The notes under the pieces: model-generated
Database searches by the model: none
What the model saw: the letters and a program-made list of their open reading frames with translations, nothing else
What the model was told of the DNA's origin: nothing
Made by a program: the position numbers and the translations under genes
In this document: one piece after another, positions 60,181-64,000 of the stretch
Position numbering within the stretch: position 1 is the stretch's first letter
Layout: each line of letters starts with the position of its first letter
Assembly: GCF_019904175.1 (NCBI RefSeq)
Contig: NZ_CP061913.1
Location: 9,796,001-9,860,000, forward strand
Direction of reading: 5' to 3'
Origin: Dactylosporangium vinaceum
Lineage (GTDB): Bacteria > Actinomycetota > Actinomycetes > Mycobacteriales > Micromonosporaceae
Length of the DNA stretch: 64,000 bases

Positions 60181-61676
60181 GAGTTCGCCTCCCGCAGGGC
60201 CGCGGCCAGCTCCACCCGGTCGTCGAACGGCAGCACCTCGCCGTTCACCTCCTGGCCCGTCTCGTGCCCCTTGCCCAGCAGTGCGATCACGTCTCCCGGT
60301 TTGGCCTGGGCCACCGCGAAGGCGATGGCCTCCCGGCGCCCGCCGATCTCGACCACCTCGGCCGGTCCGCCGCCGGTGCCGGTGAGCACCCCGGCCCGGA
60401 TCTCGGCCGGGTCCTCGGTGCGCGGGTTGTCGTCGGTGACGATCACCAGGTCGGCACCCTCGGCCGCGGCCCGGCCCATGAGCGGGCGCTTGCCGCGGTC
60501 GCGGTCGCCGCCGGCTCCGACGAGGCAGATCACCCGGCCGCCGCGCGACGCCGCGAGGGTGCGCAGCGCCTTGAGGACCTCGACCATCGCGTCGGGCTTG
60601 TGCGCGTAGTCCACGACGCCGACCACGTCACCGGGGGCGTCGACGCGCTCCATCCGGCCCGGCGAGCCCGGCGCCGCCGCCACCGCCCGCGCGGCGACGT
60701 CCAGGTCGACCCCGACGGCCACCAGGGACGCGATCGCCAGCAGCGCGTTCGCCACATTGTGACGGCCCGGCAGCTGTACTCCGGACCGCGCGGTGCGGCC
60801 CCGCCAGTGCACGTCGAACGCCTGCCCGTAGCCGTCGACAGTCACGCCCGAGACCCCGAAGTCCGATTCGCCGTCAGACACCGGGTCCATGCGAACGGAA
60901 TAGGTCCATGACCCGGGCTTGCGCAGTCGCATTACCGACACATCGTCGGCGTTGAGGATCTCGACGGCGGCGCGGCCGTCGAACAGGCGCGCCTTGGCCG
61001 CGAAGTACGCCTCCACCGTCGGGTGAAAGTCCAGGTGGTCGAGGCCGAAGTTGGTGTAGCCGGCGGCGGCGAAGCGGACCCCGCCGACCCGCCCGACCTC
61101 CAGCGCGTGGCTGGAGACCTCCATGGCCACCGACTGCACGCCGCGCTCGAGCGCCGCGGCGAAGAGGGCGTGCAGGTCGGTCGCCTCGGGCGTGGTGCGG
61201 ATGCTCTTGACGGTGAGGTCGCCCAGCCGCGTCTCGACGGTGCCGATGAGGCCGGTGACCTGGCCGGCCGCCCGCAGCCCGGCCTCGATGAGGTAGGTCG
61301 TGGAGGTCTTGCCCGCGGTGCCGGTGATGCCGATGGTCGTCAGGCGGCGGGTCGGCTCGCCGTACACCTTCGAGGCGACCTCGCCCAGGACGTCCCGCGG
61401 CCTGTCGACCACGAGGAACGGCACCCCGGCGTCAGCGCGCACCCCGGCCGGGTCCGTGAGCACCGCGACCGCGCCCCGCTGCAGCGCCTCCGGGATGAAC
61501 TGCGCCCCGTGCACACGCGCGCCGGGCAGCGCCACGTACAGATCACCCGGCTGTACGGCGGAGCTACTGTGCGTCACCCCCGTCACCGCAACATTGCCGG
61601 TTCCGCCGCCGAGCTCGCCGATGAGCTCACCGACCAGAACAGGGAGGACATTCCGCGGACGGGGATAGCCGGACAC
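60177..61676 (-). CDS. murE: UDP-MurNAc-tripeptide synthetase (mDAP ligase)
   Basis: MurE adds the third stem residue. The 499-aa Mur ligase has GVTHSSSAVQPGDLYVALPG, the ATP loop TTIGITGTAGKTSTTYL, TNFGLDHLDFH and the DNPRTEDP motif, which indicates meso-diaminopimelate as substrate. The GTG start was chosen because TAGGGT lies 8 bases before it; the GTG 11 codons upstream has no such signal. A second promoter inside the dcw cluster would thus drive murE-murF-mraY and onwards. Confidence 0.95.
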   Translation of the reverse strand: MSGYPRPRNVLPVLVGELIGELGGGTGNVAVTGVTHSSSAVQPGDLYVALPGARVHGAQFIPEALQRGAVAVLTDPAGVRADAGVPFLVVDRPRDVLGEVASKVYGEPTRRLTTIGITGTAGKTSTTYLIEAGLRAAGQVTGLIGTVETRLGDLTVKSIRTTPEATDLHALFAAALERGVQSVAMEVSSHALEVGRVGGVRFAAAGYTNFGLDHLDFHPTVEAYFAAKARLFDGRAAVEILNADDVSVMRLRKPGSWTYSVRMDPVSDGESDFGVSGVTVDGYGQAFDVHWRGRTARSGVQLPGRHNVANALLAIASLVAVGVDLDVAARAVAAAPGSPGRMERVDAPGDVVGVVDYAHKPDAMVEVLKALRTLAASRGGRVICLVGAGGDRDRGKRPLMGRAAAEGADLVIVTDDNPRTEDPAEIRAGVLTGTGGGPAEVVEIGGRREAIAFAVAQAKPGDVIALLGKGHETGQEVNGEVLPFDDRVELAAALREANS

Positions 61677-61684
61677 GGGGTCAG

Positions 61685-61690
61685 ACCCTA
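61685..61690 (-). promoter_or_regulatory. -10 box upstream of murE
   Basis: TAGGGT on the minus strand, 8 bases before the GTG, suggesting an internal, nearly leaderless promoter in the 45-base gap after ftsI. Confidence 0.4.
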
Positions 61691-61721
61691 CCCGCCCGGC
61701 GCCGGGCACACAGAGCCGGTG

Positions 61722-63872
61722 TCACGGGTAGATCGTGAGCTTCGGCGGCTCGGTGCCGGTCGGTGTGACACCGAAGGTCGACAGGGTGAGCGCCATCATC
61801 TCCTTGAACGCGGGCGCCGCCACGGAGCCGCCCGCGCCGCCGGGCACGTGCGCGTTGACCGCGATCACGTAGCGGGGCGCCTCGGCCGGGGCCATGCCGA
61901 TGAACGACACGACGTCACCGGACGCGTACCCACCGTTCTGCGGCAGCTTCGACGTGCCCGTCTTGCCGGCGATCCGGTAGCCGGGAATCGCCGCCTGCTT
62001 GCCCGTCGCGTCGTCGAGCGTCGTCACGCCCTCCAGCATCACCCGCAGCTCCTGCGCGACCTGCGGGTCGAGCACGCGCCGGGTCTGCTGCGGAGCCGGC
62101 TTCGTCACCGTCCCGTCGGGCGCGATGACCTTCTTCACCACCGTCGGCTGGACGTAGAGGCCGTCGTTGGCGATCGCGCCGTAGACGGCCGCCATCTGCA
62201 TCGCCGTGGTCGCCACGCCGTTGCCGATCGGGATCGAGCCCGGGCTCGACCCCGACCACTGGTTCGGCGGCAGCAGCTGGCCGGGCGACTCGTTGGGCAG
62301 CCCGACGCCGGTGCGCTGACCGAGACCGAACTTCTGCTGGTACTCGTACAGCTTGTCCTTGCCCAGACGATCCGCGACGGCGATGGTGCCTACGTTCGAC
62401 GACAGCGCCAGGATGCCCGGTATCGTCATCTGCGTGCCGTTCTTCTGCGGCGGGTGGTCCGTATAGGTCGTGTCGCCCTTCTTCACCGTCGAGTTCACCG
62501 TGATCGTCGAGCTGGGGGTGATGACCCCCTCCTGCAGCGCCGCGCCCATGACGATCGCCTTGTGGATCGAGCCCGGGTCGAAGACCGTCGCCGTGCACTG
62601 GTCCTTGACCAGGCTGAGGTCGGTGCTGCCGGGGCCGGTGGCGGCGAAGGACGGGTAGCTCGCCATCGCCATCACCTCCATCGTCTTCGCGTCGAGCACG
62701 ATCGCCGAGGCGAAGTCGGCCTTGAGCGGCTCCATCCGGTCGGCCAGGGCCTTCTGCACCGAGTACTGCAGGTCCTGGTCGATCGTGAGCTCCACCGAGC
62801 TGCCCGGGCGGGCCGGCTTGAGCTCCTCGTAGCCGTAGGGCTGCGGCACGTCGAGCTGGCCCTCGCCGTGCTCGTAGGTGTGCAGCCCGTCGACGCCTTT
62901 GAGCACCGAGTCGTACTGCTTCTCGATGCCCATCTGCCCGACCAGGTCGGGCCGGGAGGTGTAGCCGATGATGTTCGAGGCCAGGTCGTAGCCGGGGATC
63001 TCGCGGCGCTCGTCCCGGTCGACCTTGAGCGCGCCGACGTGCATTGCCCGGATCCGGTCGCCGTCGGCCACGTCGATCTGGTGGACCAGGTATTCGAACT
63101 GCACGTTCGTCTTGCCGTCGGCCGCCTTGTGCGGGGTCATCTTGCGTACCAGGTCGGAGCGCAGCACGCCGTACTTGTCGAGGATCGCGAAGAGCTTGTC
63201 GGCGAGCGCCTCGGGGTCCTTGACGACCGTGGGGTCGACGGCGACGTAGCGGGTCTCGACCGAGTGCACCAGGATCTTGCCGTTGCGGTCGAGGATCGCG
63301 CCGCGGGAGGCCGGGAGCACGGCGTGCACCAGGCGGTCCTTGAGGCCCTCGGCGGCGTACGCGCTCGCGTCGGTGAGCTGGAGCTGGACCAGCCGCACCC
63401 CGATCGCGGCGAACATCGCCAGGCACAGGACGGTGGCCAGGCGCAGACGGCGGCGCGGCTCGGCGAGCTTGGGCAGCCGGGTGCGCCGGCCCAGGCGCGG
63501 CACCGCGACCCGGCTCTGCTTCTTGCGGACCGGCGCGCGTTTCGCCTGCGCCTTGCGGACCGGCTGGCCCCTGCGGTCGGCCGGCACCCGGCGGACCGGG
63601 GGCTTCTCGCGCTTCTGGGTGTTCTGCGCGCGCTTCGGCGGGGCCGTGCGCCGCGGCGGCGCCGGCGGCTCGTCCGGCTCATCCAGGTCGATGACCGGCT
63701 CGTCGGCGACCGCGGGCCGGCTGGAGCGGCGCCCGCCCGCGCGGAGCGGCTGCTCACTGCGGCCTCCCTGGAGGACCTCCAGGGCCGGGCGGAACGGATC
63801 TCCGCGCCGGGGCTCGGCCGAGGCGTCGCGGACCGACCGGCCGCGCGGGGTGTACCGCTTCGCCTCGGACAT
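61722..63872 (-). CDS. ftsI: Septal penicillin-binding protein FtsI
   Basis: FtsI is the septal transpeptidase partner of FtsW. The 716 residues shown comprise a 140-residue basic/Pro-rich cytoplasmic part (VRKAQAKRAPVRKKQS), one membrane helix at 143-163, the PBP dimer domain (190-350) and the transpeptidase: SIHK (Ser435, Lys438), SSN (491-493) and GKTGTSK near 650. The reading frame stays open upstream to the window edge (APEEPPLRGT before the ATG), so the true start may lie outside. No separate ftsL can be seen in the last 130 bases. Confidence 0.95.
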   Translation of the reverse strand: MSEAKRYTPRGRSVRDASAEPRRGDPFRPALEVLQGGRSEQPLRAGGRRSSRPAVADEPVIDLDEPDEPPAPPRRTAPPKRAQNTQKREKPPVRRVPADRRGQPVRKAQAKRAPVRKKQSRVAVPRLGRRTRLPKLAEPRRRLRLATVLCLAMFAAIGVRLVQLQLTDASAYAAEGLKDRLVHAVLPASRGAILDRNGKILVHSVETRYVAVDPTVVKDPEALADKLFAILDKYGVLRSDLVRKMTPHKAADGKTNVQFEYLVHQIDVADGDRIRAMHVGALKVDRDERREIPGYDLASNIIGYTSRPDLVGQMGIEKQYDSVLKGVDGLHTYEHGEGQLDVPQPYGYEELKPARPGSSVELTIDQDLQYSVQKALADRMEPLKADFASAIVLDAKTMEVMAMASYPSFAATGPGSTDLSLVKDQCTATVFDPGSIHKAIVMGAALQEGVITPSSTITVNSTVKKGDTTYTDHPPQKNGTQMTIPGILALSSNVGTIAVADRLGKDKLYEYQQKFGLGQRTGVGLPNESPGQLLPPNQWSGSSPGSIPIGNGVATTAMQMAAVYGAIANDGLYVQPTVVKKVIAPDGTVTKPAPQQTRRVLDPQVAQELRVMLEGVTTLDDATGKQAAIPGYRIAGKTGTSKLPQNGGYASGDVVSFIGMAPAEAPRYVIAVNAHVPGGAGGSVAAPAFKEMMALTLSTFGVTPTGTEPPKLTIYP

Positions 63873-64000
63873 CGTCCCGCGCAGTGGTGGCTCCTCCGGC
63901 GCGCCACCACCGCCGGAACGGGAACGGGCGGAGGCACCGGCACCCCCCGCGCCGGCGCGACCGCCCGTTCGCTGGCGGCCGGCGCCACTCCCGCGAGCCG

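Overview
The window is high-GC actinobacterial chromosome. The his/trp cluster with priA, the mDAP-type murE, wag31 and sepF beside the dcw cluster, mycothiol/DinB-type proteins and the gene style all point to Micromonosporaceae, most likely Actinoplanes or a relative. The genus is inference; no rRNA or marker search was possible. No tRNA, rRNA or CRISPR array was seen. Many genes are joined by ATGA, GTGA or TGATG overlaps. Many others seem to be leaderless, with a TAnnnT -10 box 6-8 bases before the start codon.

Left part (1-7.2 kb): a tryptophan cluster, all on the minus strand: hisI-trpE-TIGR02234 membrane protein, then trpC-trpB. It is split by a cassette of two tandem serpin-like genes (plus strand) and a LigD-type primase/polymerase (minus strand). 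The first serpin gene has a promoter resembling the actinobacterial RecA-independent (PafBC-type) DNA-damage promoter.

Middle-left (7.2-25.2 kb): an accessory stretch. It holds a very acidic 1031-aa low-complexity protein, a drug-type ABC ATPase/permease pair, a TetR regulator separated from that pair by a pentanucleotide satellite, a second GC-rich satellite, a heterodimeric ABC exporter with one degenerate ATP site and a damage-type promoter, a TIGR03085 protein, a long-chain acyl-CoA ligase, a MocR regulator with an EamA transporter, and a divergent LysR.

Middle (25.2-46.9 kb): the histidine operon hisD-hisC-(two 30-codon mini-ORFs)-hisB-(49-aa membrane peptide)-hisH-(104-aa protein)-priA-hisF. 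Next come a TetR, a LON-domain protein, a 0.7-kb element with 88-bp inverted arms, a DUF2567-type protein coupled to dnaE (third damage-type promoter), an aminotransferase, a ParA-like ATPase with a membrane partner, a secreted GH18 chitinase-like enzyme, rluD-type synthase, lspA, a DksA/TraR protein, a cation/proton antiporter and DUF167.

Right part (46.9-64 kb): division and wall genes on the minus strand: ftsI-murE-murF-mraY-(three mini-ORFs)-ftsW-murG-murC-ftsQ-DinB-ftsZ-yggS-sepF-yggT-wag31. murD is missing from its usual place between mraY and ftsW, which is occupied by three tandem copies of an 89-bp unit. The same kind of unit, also 89 bp and also a 30-codon ORF overlapping its neighbours by 4 bases, sits twice between hisC and hisB. 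These coupled mini-ORF repeats are the most unusual feature of the window.
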